Source: Clostridium_I sp047718555 | GTDB taxonomy: Bacteria; Bacillota; Clostridia; Clostridiales; Clostridiaceae | Length of the DNA: 64,000 nucleotides | Direction of reading: 5' to 3' | Assembly: GCF_047718555.1 (NCBI RefSeq) | Contig: NZ_JBDNRK010000003.1 | Coordinates: forward strand, 93,537-157,536 | Shown: positions 43,082-51,289 of the stretch, one piece after another | Position numbering within the stretch: the stretch's first letter is position 1 | Layout: each line of letters begins with the position of its first letter | Translations under genes and position numbers: made by a program | Notes under the pieces: generated by a model | The model's database searches: none | Told to the model about the DNA's origin: nothing | The model's input: the letters and a program-made list of their open reading frames with translations, nothing else

Positions 43082-44155
43082 TTGTTCAAATCAAATTATA
43101 ATTTAATGGAATTAGGATGGAATGATTCTTTACAGGAAGAATTTAAAAACTTTAAAGATGAATATATGGTGGGAAGAATTGCTGTAGAATATAAAGGATC
43201 ATATAAAATGTATACTAAAATTGGAGAAGTTTCTGGAAGTATCTCAGGAAAGATGAATTACAAAAGCAGTAAAAGAGAGGATTACCCAGCGGTAGGAGAT
43301 TGGGTTTTAATAGACAAATTTAATAATCTGCATGAAACAGTTGTCATTCACAGAATATTAAACAGAAAAAGTAAAATATCAAGAAAAGTTGCTGGTAGTT
43401 CTTTTGATGAGCAGATAGTAGCAGTTAATATAGATATATTATTTATATGCATGTCTCTAAATGATAATTTTAATCTTAGGAGATTGGAGAGATATGTTAC
43501 TACAGCCTGGAATAGTGGTGCTTTACCTGTAATAGTGTTAACTAAAACTGATCTATGTACTGATCTTCGTGAAAAAATAATAAAAACAGAATCTGTTGCT
43601 CCGGGAATAGATATAGTAAATACCAGTTGTTTTAATACTTTAGATATGGATAAATTAAGAAGATATTTAGGTACAGGAAAAACTGCTGCTTTTGTTGGAT
43701 CTTCTGGTGTGGGGAAATCCACCATTATAAATAACCTTTTGGAGGAAGAAAAGCAGAAAACTAATATAGTCAGTAATATAGAGAGCAAAGGCAAGCATAC
43801 TACAACTAATAGAGAACTTATAGTTTTAGAAAGTGGAGGCATTGTAATAGATACTCCAGGCATGCGAGAATTACATCTTTTTGATGCAGAGGATGGTTTT
43901 GATAATAGCTTTGAAGATATTAATGAATTGGCTAAGAATTGTAAATTTTCAGATTGTACACATACTTTTGAACCAAAATGTGCAGTTCAAAAGGCAATTG
44001 AAGATGGGGTGATGCCAAAGGAAAGATATAATAGTTATCTAAAATTGAAAAAGGAAGCCGAATTTATGAAGAGAAAACTTGATAAAAAAGCCCAAAGTGA
44101 TCATAAAAACAAAATTAAAGCTATAAATAAAGAACTTAAGCGTAGATATCAATAA
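43082..44155 (+). CDS. rsgA: RsgA, ribosome small-subunit-dependent GTPase
   Basis: A late 30S assembly factor, a circularly permuted GTPase. 357 aa from the TTG at 43082, which has a perfect AGGAGG 7 bases upstream; the frame is open to 42998 through the terminator region and is not believed there. OB-fold N-terminus, then G4 LTKTDL, P-loop GSSGVGKS, G3 DTPGMRE, and the zinc motif CKFSDCTHTFEPKC. This looks like a second-type RsgA with an inducible leader. Confidence 0.9.
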   Translation: MFKSNYNLMELGWNDSLQEEFKNFKDEYMVGRIAVEYKGSYKMYTKIGEVSGSISGKMNYKSSKREDYPAVGDWVLIDKFNNLHETVVIHRILNRKSKISRKVAGSSFDEQIVAVNIDILFICMSLNDNFNLRRLERYVTTAWNSGALPVIVLTKTDLCTDLREKIIKTESVAPGIDIVNTSCFNTLDMDKLRRYLGTGKTAAFVGSSGVGKSTIINNLLEEEKQKTNIVSNIESKGKHTTTNRELIVLESGGIVIDTPGMRELHLFDAEDGFDNSFEDINELAKNCKFSDCTHTFEPKCAVQKAIEDGVMPKERYNSYLKLKKEAEFMKRKLDKKAQSDHKNKIKAINKELKRRYQ

Positions 44156-44287
44156 TGATTTTCATAATATTTAACCATATAATGATTGAAAATATATATA
44201 ATTTATGAAATTATTGTATTATAAGTTCATAAGGCAGCTTTGCATGGTATTTATTTTCAGTTGCCTAATTTTAGGAGATGGTATTTT

Positions 44288-45094
44288 ATGAAAAAGAATG
44301 TACAACTGAATGTAGACAGATTCTTGGGTTTTGCTGATGTGTATAACAATGCAAGACCTACATGCCCGAAAAAGGTTAAAGAGATAGTAATGGGATATTT
44401 GGGTTACAAACCAAAACTTGTGGTAGATATAGGTTGTGGTACTGGACTATCTACAAGGATTTGGAGTGATACTAGTGATAAGGTTATAGGCATAGAACCG
44501 GGTAAGGATATGATGGAAGTTGCACAGGAAAAATCGGCCGAGTTAAATAATATAAGCTTTATTTCAAAATTTTCAGATAATACAGGATTAGAGGATAACT
44601 GTGCAGATGTTGTTACCTGCTCTCAGTCTTTCCACTGGATGAATCCTGATACAACTATACCGGAAGTTGCAAGAATACTTAAAAAAGGTGGAGTTTTTGC
44701 AGTATATGATTGTGATTGGCCGCCGGTATTTAACTGGGAGGCTGAACTAGAATATAAAAAGCTTTTTGAAAAAGTAAATTATATAGAGACCTCTAATGCT
44801 GAACTTAAGGATAGTTTCGTAAAATGGAATAAAGACAAGCATCTTTCTAATATAGAAAATAGTGAAAAGTTTAGATATGTAAGAGAAATATTATTTTCCA
44901 ACAATGAAGATTGTGATGCAGACAGGTTTATTAATCTGGCGTTAAGTCAGGGCAGTCTTCAGGGGATAATAAAAGCTGGAATGGATGAAATTAATCCGTA
45001 TTTAACAAATTTCAAGAATAGAATAATAGATATATTTGGTGATAGTAAATTTGAAATAGATTTCTGTTATCGTATGAGAATTGGAGTAAAATAG
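44288..45094 (+). CDS. Class I SAM-dependent methyltransferase
   Basis: 268 aa from the ATG at 44288 (TTAGGAG upstream). Motif I is VVDIGCGTGLSTRIW; acidic motif IGIEPG; the VVTCSQSFHWMNPD segment is typical of the Methyltransf_11 trans-aconitate/UbiE-like group. N-terminal DVYNNARPTCP is shared with proteins of this group. Substrate unknown. Nothing around it suggests a pathway. Confidence 0.82.
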   Translation: MKKNVQLNVDRFLGFADVYNNARPTCPKKVKEIVMGYLGYKPKLVVDIGCGTGLSTRIWSDTSDKVIGIEPGKDMMEVAQEKSAELNNISFISKFSDNTGLEDNCADVVTCSQSFHWMNPDTTIPEVARILKKGGVFAVYDCDWPPVFNWEAELEYKKLFEKVNYIETSNAELKDSFVKWNKDKHLSNIENSEKFRYVREILFSNNEDCDADRFINLALSQGSLQGIIKAGMDEINPYLTNFKNRIIDIFGDSKFEIDFCYRMRIGVK

Positions 45095-45213
45095 AAATAA
45101 GGCATGTGAAAATAAATTAGCATTCTGGCTGCTTATTTATTTGAAGATGGCTAAAATATAGTTTGAAATTTTATTACATGTATGATAAACTATTCATAAT
45201 AAAATTGAATTCT

Positions 45214-45390
45214 TACCTAGGGTAGAGGTGCTGTAATTATAAGTAATTGTTCTTAGCTTGCAGGCGAAGAGGAATAAAGAAAGGAATTATGGCCGAAGGA
45301 GATATTTTGGCAAGGATATCTTCTGGTTTTGTATAAAATATGTGCAAAACTGTCACTATTGGTTTTGGTATAGTGGAGAGCTACAGGGTA
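45214..45390 (+). promoter_or_regulatory. Lysine riboswitch (L-box)
   Basis: Conserved blocks in the right order: TAGAGGTGC, GGCCGAAG, TCTGG, ACTGTCA and TGGAGAGCTAC. Closing helix GTAG / CTAC with TACC / GGTA beside it. A terminator follows at 45419-45457 and dapA after that, so lysine should switch dapA off. Confidence 0.92.
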
Positions 45391-45418
45391 CACGTGCATT
45401 GTTAATATTAGATTTAAT

Positions 45419-45457
45419 ACTAACAGCAGGGGTGTTCCTTTGCTGTTAGTTTTTTTA
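45419..45457 (+). terminator. Riboswitch-controlled terminator
   Basis: ACTAACAGCA / TGCTGTTAGT stem followed by seven T. It is the expression platform of the L-box. Confidence 0.9.
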
Positions 45458-45500
45458 TTATGCTAACATTTTGCCCTGGTAAGAGGAAGGTAGGTATAAT

Positions 45501-46367
45501 ATGAAAATTAAAGGTGTTTTATTACCAATTGTTACTCCATTTACAGGGGGAAATGTAGATTTTGAGTCCTATGAGAATATGATAAAGTTTTATTCCAACA
45601 AGGGTATAGCAGGATTTGTGCCCCTTGGAACCAGTGGAGAAACTCCAACTCTATCAGATTATGAATATGAAAGTGTATTGGAAAAAACTATTGAATATAA
45701 TGAAAAAAACTTGCCTATATATGTGGGATTTGGAGGGAATAATACAGATAAAATGGCCAAGAGTGTAAAGCTCTTTGAAAAATATAAAGTTCAGGGAATT
45801 CTATCAGTTTGTCCTTATTATAACAGGCCTGATCAAAGGGGCATATATGAGCATTTTAAAAGAATATCTGAAGCTACTCCTCTTGATATAATACTTTATA
45901 ATATACCTTATCGAACTGGAAGAAATATTGAGAATGATACAGTGAGAAGGTTGGCCGAGCTAAAAAATATAGTGGGAATAAAGGATGCCTGTGGTGATTT
46001 TAATCAGAGCGCTGAACTTTTGCTAAATTCACCTAAGGACTTTTCAATATTGACAGGAGAGGATGCACTATTTTATAGTACTTTAATGCTTGGTGGAGAC
46101 GGCGGCATTTTGGCATCTGCTCATATTTATACTGAAAAATTTGTTGAAATTTATAATAAAGTAAAAGAAAACAATCATTTTGAGGCTCTTAAAACATGGA
46201 AGGAAGTAGCAAATATTATTCCATTATTATTTGAAGAACCTAATCCGGCCCCTATTAAGTATTGTTTGTATAAAGCTGGATTAATAAAGTCTCAAGAGAT
46301 AAGATTGCCATTGGTGGAAATATCACAAATTTTAGCGGAAAAAATTGATAAAGTTTATAAATCATAA
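45501..46367 (+). CDS. dapA: DapA, 4-hydroxy-tetrahydrodipicolinate synthase
   Basis: It condenses pyruvate with aspartate semialdehyde in the lysine, diaminopimelate and dipicolinate route. 288 aa TIM barrel. GTSGETPTL, the active-site Tyr of YNIPYRTG and the Schiff-base Lys of VGIKDACGD are present. It stands alone behind the lysine riboswitch. As dipicolinate is needed for spores, another dapA copy elsewhere is likely. Confidence 0.94.
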   Translation: MKIKGVLLPIVTPFTGGNVDFESYENMIKFYSNKGIAGFVPLGTSGETPTLSDYEYESVLEKTIEYNEKNLPIYVGFGGNNTDKMAKSVKLFEKYKVQGILSVCPYYNRPDQRGIYEHFKRISEATPLDIILYNIPYRTGRNIENDTVRRLAELKNIVGIKDACGDFNQSAELLLNSPKDFSILTGEDALFYSTLMLGGDGGILASAHIYTEKFVEIYNKVKENNHFEALKTWKEVANIIPLLFEEPNPAPIKYCLYKAGLIKSQEIRLPLVEISQILAEKIDKVYKS

Positions 46368-46390
46368 ATAAATTATTATTTTAAAAAATA

Positions 46391-46440
46391 TGCTCTTGGA
46401 TTAGCTAATGAAAATTTTACTATTTCAAGGGTATTTTTAT
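46391..46440 (+). terminator. dapA terminator
   Basis: CTCTTG / CAAGGG stem then TATTTTTAT. The segment TATTTCAAGGGTATTTTTAT also occurs in the rsgA attenuator, so the two are related in sequence. Confidence 0.65.
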
Positions 46441-46568
46441 GTTCAAAATTATAATTGCCTGTTTCGAAGATATATTTATAATTTTAAGATAAATTTTAAT
46501 TAGGTGAAGGAAATAGAGATTTTATGTTGAATTAAAATCTAAATGAAATTAATAAGGAGTGGATCTAT

Positions 46569-46793
46569 ATGAGTAACAAGGTATTTACAAAAGAAGAATT
46601 AAGTAAATTTAATGGACAAGATGGTAATCCGGCTTATATAGCCATTAAAGGTATTGTTTATGATGTGAGTGGTATACTTGTGTGGAAAAATGGAATACAT
46701 CATGATCAAATTGCGGGGCATGATTTTACTGATAAGTTTCCGCATAAAATGGAGTGGCTAGATAGGTTAAAAGTTGTAGGCAACCTAGAATAA
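46569..46793 (+). CDS. Cytochrome b5-like heme-binding domain protein
   Basis: A stand-alone 74-aa domain of the cytochrome b5 family as found in clostridia. FTKEELSKFNGQDGNPAYIAIKGIVYDVS is the typical beginning (shown in part), and IHHDQIAGHDFT provides the candidate His heme ligands. There is no signal peptide or membrane anchor. AAGGAGT precedes the ATG. It is a single gene with a terminator at 46794. Redox partner unknown. Confidence 0.82.
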   Translation: MSNKVFTKEELSKFNGQDGNPAYIAIKGIVYDVSGILVWKNGIHHDQIAGHDFTDKFPHKMEWLDRLKVVGNLE

Positions 46794-46844
46794 AAATAAG
46801 TGTTGTTTAAGGTGTAGTAAGGCTTTAAACAACATTTATTTTTG
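46794..46844 (+). terminator. Rho-independent terminator
   Basis: AAATAAGTGTTGTTTAA / TTTAAACAACATTTATTT stem with T-rich tail. Confidence 0.8.
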
Positions 46845-46983
46845 TAAATGGAGTTTTAATTCTATAAAACCCTGTATCGGAATTGCAGTTAGATTAGAGT
46901 TTTAAGATTGATGTATAAGTAAATCAAAAAAATGGGATAGCAATAGAGTTTTATGGTAAAATAATAACTAAGAAGGTGAAATT

Positions 46984-47376
46984 ATGAAATATGAAATAAA
47001 GACTGCAAAAAATCAGGAGTTTGTTGATATAACAAATATTGTTAGAGAAGCAGTGCGAAAAAATGATGTAAATGATGGTATTGTTACTGTATTTATTCCT
47101 CATACTACTGCTGGAGTGACTATAAATGAAAATGCTGATCCCGACGTGGTAACGGATATGTTGTCAGCGTTAAATAAAGCTTTTCCAGTAGAAAATGGCT
47201 ATTTACATGCTGAAGGAAATTCTCATGCTCATATAAAAGCATCACTTATGGGTTCATCCTGTAATGTAATTGTAGAAAATGGAGAGCTGCTGCTTGGAAC
47301 CTGGCAGGGAATCTATTTTTGCGAATTTGATGGACCAAGAAGTAGAAGGGTTTATATAGAAATATTGAGAGACTAA
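46984..47376 (+). CDS. YjbQ/UPF0047 family protein
   Basis: 130 aa. IFIPHTTAGVTINEN (seen as VTVFIPHTTAGVT) and the HAEGNSHAHIKASLMG metal-site His cluster, then GTWQGIYFCEFDGPR, are family marks. E. coli YjbQ has weak thiamine-phosphate synthase activity; the true role is unclear. AAGGTGA precedes the ATG. Confidence 0.88.
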   Translation: MKYEIKTAKNQEFVDITNIVREAVRKNDVNDGIVTVFIPHTTAGVTINENADPDVVTDMLSALNKAFPVENGYLHAEGNSHAHIKASLMGSSCNVIVENGELLLGTWQGIYFCEFDGPRSRRVYIEILRD

Positions 47377-47525
47377 TGTGCAGAAATTTTACTGAAATAT
47401 TCAGTATTAAAAGTAATTTATGGAGTTTACATACAAAGTCCACTCAGTCATTTTGTATATTATGATGAAATTGCTCTAATTATGATATAATATGTGTAGA
47501 ATATAAAATTATAGGGGTGGTTATT

Positions 47526-47645
47526 TTGAGAAAAGGAAAAGTTGTTATTTTTATTTTAAGTCTTGTCACAATTTTATCTTTAATTATTGCTATTTACAGA
47601 TGCATAAGTGAAAAATCATCTTATATAACAATAAAAAATAATTAA
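47526..47645 (+). CDS. 39-aa single-helix membrane peptide
   Basis: A TTG start with GGGGTGG 5 bases upstream. A basic N-terminus (MRKGKV) is followed by one transmembrane helix and a short polar tail. TATGATATAATATG upstream can serve as -10. It stands alone between YjbQ and a convergent terminator. No homologue recognised. Confidence 0.55.
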   Translation: MRKGKVVIFILSLVTILSLIIAIYRCISEKSSYITIKNN

Positions 47646-47685
47646 GTTTTATATTTTTATGGATTAGATATTATGAAACATATAA

Positions 47686-47730
47686 ATGCTATAGTTAAAC
47701 TCTGCAAATATAGAAGTTTAACTATAGCAT
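47686..47730. terminator. Bidirectional terminator
   Basis: A perfect 15-bp stem, ATGCTATAGTTAAAC and its complement, between convergent genes. Confidence 0.75.
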
Positions 47731-47737
47731 AAATTGT

Positions 47738-48337
47738 TTACTGTAATATTTTTTTTACAATTTCCTTGCATTCTTTAATTAAGGTATCTTTATGGAAGTT
47801 TGAATCTCTGTTATACATAATTTCATGACACATACCCTCAATTAAAGAATACACTAAAAATAGTTTTTCTTTTTTATTAGAAAAACTTAAAGTATATTCA
47901 CTAAGCTTTTCTAGATATTTATCTATTTGAATTTTTTGTTGATGATGATGATATTCTCTGATATCATCGTCGGTGCAGGCAAGCATTGTAATTTCTTGAT
48001 GAAATCTCGGAGAAAATTTATGATTTTCCAATACCGAATTCACCATAGTATCTACAAGTAAAGTTAAATCATTTTTATCTTTAATCTTATTTAAATTCTC
48101 TATGGTATTATTATAGACAGCGCTGCAATATAATTGTAAGACTTCTATAAATATATCTTTTTTGTTTTTAAAATAAGCATAAACACTTCCGGTAGCTAAT
48201 CCAGCCTCTTTAGCTATTTCTGCTGTAGTAGTATCTAGATATCCTTTATTATTGAATATTTTACTAGCGGTATCAATTATTTTTTTCCTTTTTTCAATAG
48301 ACCTTTTTTGTATAGGTATTCGTATTTCCCTGTTCAT
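47738..48337 (-). CDS. TetR-family transcriptional regulator
   Basis: 199 aa from the ATG at 48337 (GGGTGAT upstream; an in-frame TTG lies 12 bases earlier). The N-terminal helix-turn-helix reads TTAEIAKEAGLATGSVYAYFKNKKDIF, quoted in part as the TetR signature AGLATGSVYAYF. The C-terminal ligand domain is not assignable. A palindrome at 48387-48409 just upstream is a likely operator, so it probably represses itself. Confidence 0.9.
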   Translation of the reverse strand: MNREIRIPIQKRSIEKRKKIIDTASKIFNNKGYLDTTTAEIAKEAGLATGSVYAYFKNKKDIFIEVLQLYCSAVYNNTIENLNKIKDKNDLTLLVDTMVNSVLENHKFSPRFHQEITMLACTDDDIREYHHHQQKIQIDKYLEKLSEYTLSFSNKKEKLFLVYSLIEGMCHEIMYNRDSNFHKDTLIKECKEIVKKILQ

Positions 48338-48386
48338 ATTATCACCCAATTAGATTTTAGGATTAATTTGATGTTTTGTCAAGAAT

Positions 48387-48409
48387 ATGAAATGTAATTC
48401 ATGTTTCAT
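48387..48409. promoter_or_regulatory. Palindromic operator, probably for the TetR regulator
   Basis: ATGAAATG-TAATT-CATGTTTCAT, an imperfect inverted repeat. It lies in the gap between the tetR-type gene and the next minus-strand gene. TTGACA at about 48420 (plus strand) is nearby. Confidence 0.5.
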
Positions 48410-48475
48410 TGATATTATGTTGACAAAAATTTCATATAATATTTTGATAATACATAGGTGATTTTTGTATGGAAA

Positions 48476-49180
48476 TTAACAGGGCATAAATTTATAATGG
48501 AATTGTTTGATTATACCTTCAGCCATAATATCAGCCATTTCTAAAGCTTGTTTTTCAATTTCATCATATAATCTTATGCTTTCTGAATAATTCTTAGTAA
48601 GTATAGCAACTGCTTCTGCTTTAGTAAGTTTTAAGTGATCATATAACATTAATTGCCAGTCTCTTTGTGACCAATATGGATTGATTCTGCTGAGGAAAAT
48701 GGCTATTTCATCTGCATTGGCATACCAGTTTTTTTCAGCTTGTGAAGCAGCTGTAGTATCACCAGCTTTAGCAGCCTTTACAAGTTGTGCGGCTATAGTG
48801 AGATGGTCTGTAAATAATTTTCTAAATTCAGCAGCTATTTTATCACCATAAAAAGGTCTTAGCGTTCTTTCAAAATCTACAGGATTTTGAAGAAGGCGAT
48901 TAGTAACAAGTTCTACATCTGGTGAATCTGTCAATATGCTTGTTATTGTCAATCGTGTCCAGACGATGTGTTGCTCCCAGAGCATATGAAGTTTATTTAT
49001 TAAAGCTGTTTTGCAGATTTTCATAGAATAATTGTCATATCTTTCGTGATAATATCTGTCTATTGGACGTATATAATTATAATATATATCTGGATTATCT
49101 GTTCCAAATAAATTATAAGCTTTTGCTCTGTTATATGGATGAATATTATAGAAAGATGTTTTTGATGAATATGGGTACAT
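48476..49180 (-). CDS. Conserved helical protein, unknown function
   Basis: 234 aa, soluble, no signal peptide. Tyr/Asn-rich N-terminus (about 1-50), then two related four-helix-like segments with HIVWTRLTITSIL, FYGDKIAAEFRKLFTDHL, ANADEIAIFLSRINPYW and MLYDHLKLTKAEAV. Similar proteins are frequent in spore-forming Firmicutes, sometimes labelled acetylglutamate kinase, but no kinase motif is visible. The Tyr-rich head recalls spore-coat proteins. GGAG-type site upstream. Confidence 0.6.
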   Translation of the reverse strand: MYPYSSKTSFYNIHPYNRAKAYNLFGTDNPDIYYNYIRPIDRYYHERYDNYSMKICKTALINKLHMLWEQHIVWTRLTITSILTDSPDVELVTNRLLQNPVDFERTLRPFYGDKIAAEFRKLFTDHLTIAAQLVKAAKAGDTTAASQAEKNWYANADEIAIFLSRINPYWSQRDWQLMLYDHLKLTKAEAVAILTKNYSESIRLYDEIEKQALEMADIMAEGIIKQFHYKFMPC

Positions 49181-49604
49181 AAATATCTCCTTCTTATAAT
49201 TTTTCTAGGTTATAGTATGTGAATTTAAATGCAAAAGGTACACTATCAACTGATACATTTTAAATTTCTATCATAAACTATAAAAAACGTTGTATTGCTA
49301 TATTTTTATCTACATTAAAATAATATTGATAAACAGATAAAAATACAATGAAAAAATTAGAATTTTATAAAATTTACTTGATTTTTATATAAATACGAAA
49401 TATAATAATATCAAACAGTATAAAACATAACTAAATAGATAAAAATATTCCAAATAGTAATTTTATATACATAATGTAATTGATTTTGCTATGAAATAAA
49501 GTGGTTTAATATATAAAATATTTTTAAATGCAATATAACTTGATAAAACGTATTTATTCTATATTAAGTTATGTATCATAAATAATTATGAGTATTTTAT
49601 CTTG
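49181..49604. other. A+T-rich intergenic region
   Basis: About 420 bases at roughly 80% A+T between the helical protein and the hairpin element. No open frame, terminator or RNA motif is recognised. Confidence 0.4.
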
Positions 49605-49752
49605 GCTAGATGATCTTTTCCTGATTGAAAGGTTCAGATCTCCACCTCTAAGCGAAGCGAAGGTGGGACTTTCCAATCAGGTGGGGTAGACTCCCCACCT
49701 GATTTACCGATGTTTCAGCCTGCTGAAACGAGTTCACTACGATAGATAGGTT
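49605..49752 (+). repeat. Hairpin element, family C
   Basis: It holds CAGGTGGGG-TAGA-CTCCCCACCTG (49678-49702), the same hairpin as in families A and B. TCTCCACCT/AGGTGGGA (49639-49668) lies within CCTGATTG/CCAATCAGG, and GTTTCAG/CTGAAAC stands at 49712-49729. The CCAATCAGG segment can pair with the upstream or the downstream arm, but not both. It lies just before the DUF1858 gene. Confidence 0.65.
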
Positions 49753-49773
49753 GAGTATTGAAAGGGTGATATT

Positions 49774-49968
49774 ATGATTACAAAAGATATGACTATAGGA
49801 AAAATTATCAAACATTATCCTGAAAAAATTGAAGTATTAATGGAGTTTGGATTATATTGCAATGATTGTCTTTCAGCAAAATTTGAAACTGTTGAAAAGG
49901 CATCGCAAGTTCATGGATTCGATCTTGAAGAATTAATTTATCAATTAAATTTATCTGAGGAGAGATGA
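49774..49968 (+). CDS. DUF1858 domain protein
   Basis: 64 aa, the whole DUF1858 domain (MTIGKIIKHYPEKIEVLMEF, then CNDC). The CxxC at about residues 29-32 resembles the start of hybrid-cluster-type small domains. Such proteins accompany redox and ScdA-like functions. AAAGGGTGAT precedes the ATG. Four bases separate it from the next small membrane gene. Confidence 0.85.
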   Translation: MITKDMTIGKIIKHYPEKIEVLMEFGLYCNDCLSAKFETVEKASQVHGFDLEELIYQLNLSEER

Positions 49969-49971
49969 AAA

Positions 49972-50175
49972 ATGTTTAAAAAATATGAGATTCTTTTAAC
50001 TGTGGTATTTATGGGTATTTTTGCAGGTATATATTTATATGTGTATGGAGAAATTTCTAGAGAAGCAAGTATGGCTATTTTTTTCTTGGGAATGTTGAGT
50101 TTGTTTTCTTTTGCAACTAGTGATAATGATTTGGAAAAGTCCGTATATGATTTGCAAAATATTGAAATGCAATAA
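49972..50175 (+). CDS. Small two-helix membrane protein
   Basis: 67 aa, with GAGGAGAGATGAAAA upstream. Two hydrophobic helices (about residues 7-26 and 33-49), acidic C-terminal tail. It is translationally close to the DUF1858 gene. No family recognised. Confidence 0.7.
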   Translation: MFKKYEILLTVVFMGIFAGIYLYVYGEISREASMAIFFLGMLSLFSFATSDNDLEKSVYDLQNIEMQ

Positions 50176-50537
50176 GGCATCTTCAAAAACAATCAGCTAG
50201 TATACTTAGTCCATTTTGTATCTTTTCATTTTATTTTTAGATGCTTAAAGGATTTTTAAAGATAAGATATAATATTGACATTTAACATAATTAGGTATAT
50301 AATATAAAAAATGAAAGTTAAAGTCAATGAAGAGAAGTAGTAGGTATAGGAAATTAGTTAAAGCGAACTTGGAATGGTGGGAGCCAGGTACTGTAGTCTA
50401 TATTGAATGGATCTTTGAGATGTGATGCGAAATAATAGTAGCAGTAAACGGTAGTCTACCGTTAAAAAGACAGGGTATCGAGTAAAATCTGTACCTGATA
50501 AAGATCGTTTTATATTAAGGTGGTATAGCGAAATAAT

Positions 50538-50569
50538 CATTTTGTCCTTATTGGATGAAATGTTTTTTT
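50538..50569 (+). terminator. First T-box terminator
   Basis: CATTTTGTCC / GGATGAAATG stem plus TTTTTTT. Confidence 0.8.
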
Positions 50570-50575
50570 GTTTCT

Positions 50576-50635
50576 ATGGCTTTTATTTTAGTTTATTTAA
50601 TGCTAGTTCCTGAAGCATTTAAGACATTAAATTAA
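50576..50635 (+). pseudogene. Short tail of a lost gene between the two T-box modules
   Basis: A 19-codon frame, MAFILVYLMLVPEAFKTLN then stop, begins right after the first terminator. It has no ribosome-binding site. It may be the C-terminus of a membrane protein once controlled by the first T-box. Confidence 0.35.
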
Positions 50636-50691
50636 AAAGTTAACTTTATGGATAATCATCTTATATAAAACAAAAATATGGGTGGCACCAC

Positions 50692-50731
50692 GGTCACTTC
50701 GTCCCATTTTAGGATGAAGTGGCCTTTTTTG
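50692..50731 (+). terminator. Second T-box terminator
   Basis: GGTCACTTC / GAAGTGGCC stem plus TTTTTT. Confidence 0.88.
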
Positions 50732-50781
50732 ATTATATAGTTATTTAATAAAATTATTTGTTTAGAGGGGGATATTAATTC

Positions 50782-50802
50782 ATGTTAAATGTATGGCTAT
50801 AG
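50782..50802 (+). other. Six-codon ORF with good ribosome-binding site
   Basis: AGAGGGGG then ATG, encoding MLNVWL and stop. It contains a Trp codon. It may be a leader peptide or the stub of a deleted trp gene. Confidence 0.4.
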
Positions 50803-50881
50803 ATGAATAGTTTATAAGTTGAAAATATAATTGAAAAGAAATTATAAGTTTATAAAATAATAATTTCAGGAGGAAATAAAA

Positions 50882-51271
50882 GTGTCACAAATTAAAGTAT
50901 ATGGAATAAAACAAAATTTGAATATTATTAAACCAACGTTATCTGATATTATTCATTCTTGCGTTGTAGATGCATTCTGGTATCCGGTAGATAAGAGATT
51001 TCATAGATTTTTTCCTTTAGACAAAGAAAATTTTTATTTTCCAGAAGGAAGAACAGATAAATATACCATAATTGAAATCAGTATTTTTGAAGGTAGAAGT
51101 GTTGAATCAAAAAAGAAACTAATAAGGCTTTTATTTAATAATATTGAAAAAGAATTAAATATTTCACCTAATGATATTGAGATAACAATTTTTGAAACTC
51201 CTAAATATAATTGGGGAATAAGAGGCTTACCTGGAGATGAATTAAAATTAAATTATAAGGCTGAAATATAA
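50882..51271 (+). CDS. Tautomerase-family protein
   Basis: 129 aa from the GTG at 50882 (AGGAGG upstream). The beta-alpha-beta fold of 4-oxalocrotonate tautomerase-like proteins is suggested by IIEISIFEGRSVESKKKLIRL and IEITIFETPKYNWGIRG. The catalytic Pro1 of the family is not at the N-terminus, so activity is uncertain. It is the first gene after the Trp-type T-box, though no link to tryptophan is known. Confidence 0.75.
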   Translation: MSQIKVYGIKQNLNIIKPTLSDIIHSCVVDAFWYPVDKRFHRFFPLDKENFYFPEGRTDKYTIIEISIFEGRSVESKKKLIRLLFNNIEKELNISPNDIEITIFETPKYNWGIRGLPGDELKLNYKAEI

Positions 51272-51289
51272 TTTTATGGAGGTAAAATA

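Larger units (their letters stand above)
50311..50733 (+). promoter_or_regulatory. T-box leader, Trp specifier, two 3' modules
   Basis: Stem I contains AGCGAAC...GGTGGGAGCCAGG and GAA-TGG-ATCTTTGAG, which reads as specifier TGG (Trp) at 50408-50410. A first T-box-like core AAGGTGGTATAGCG with terminator CATTTTGTCC/GGATGAAATG plus seven T lies at 50519-50569. A second, better core GGGTGGCACCACGG (50680-50693) with its own terminator ends at 50731. UGGC in the second core fits the G73 discriminator of tRNA-Trp. No trp gene follows. Confidence 0.85.

Noticed and set aside
43348..43863. A 171-codon minus-strand frame in rsgA
   Set aside because: Antisense to the conserved GTPase motifs; codon use fits only the plus strand.
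45258..45449. A 63-codon open frame before dapA
   Set aside because: It lies wholly inside the lysine riboswitch and its terminator, with no ribosome-binding site. The conserved L-box blocks explain the sequence.
50358..50540. Minus-strand 60-codon frame
   Set aside because: It lies within the T-box Stem I region and has no start signal; the RNA explains the conservation.
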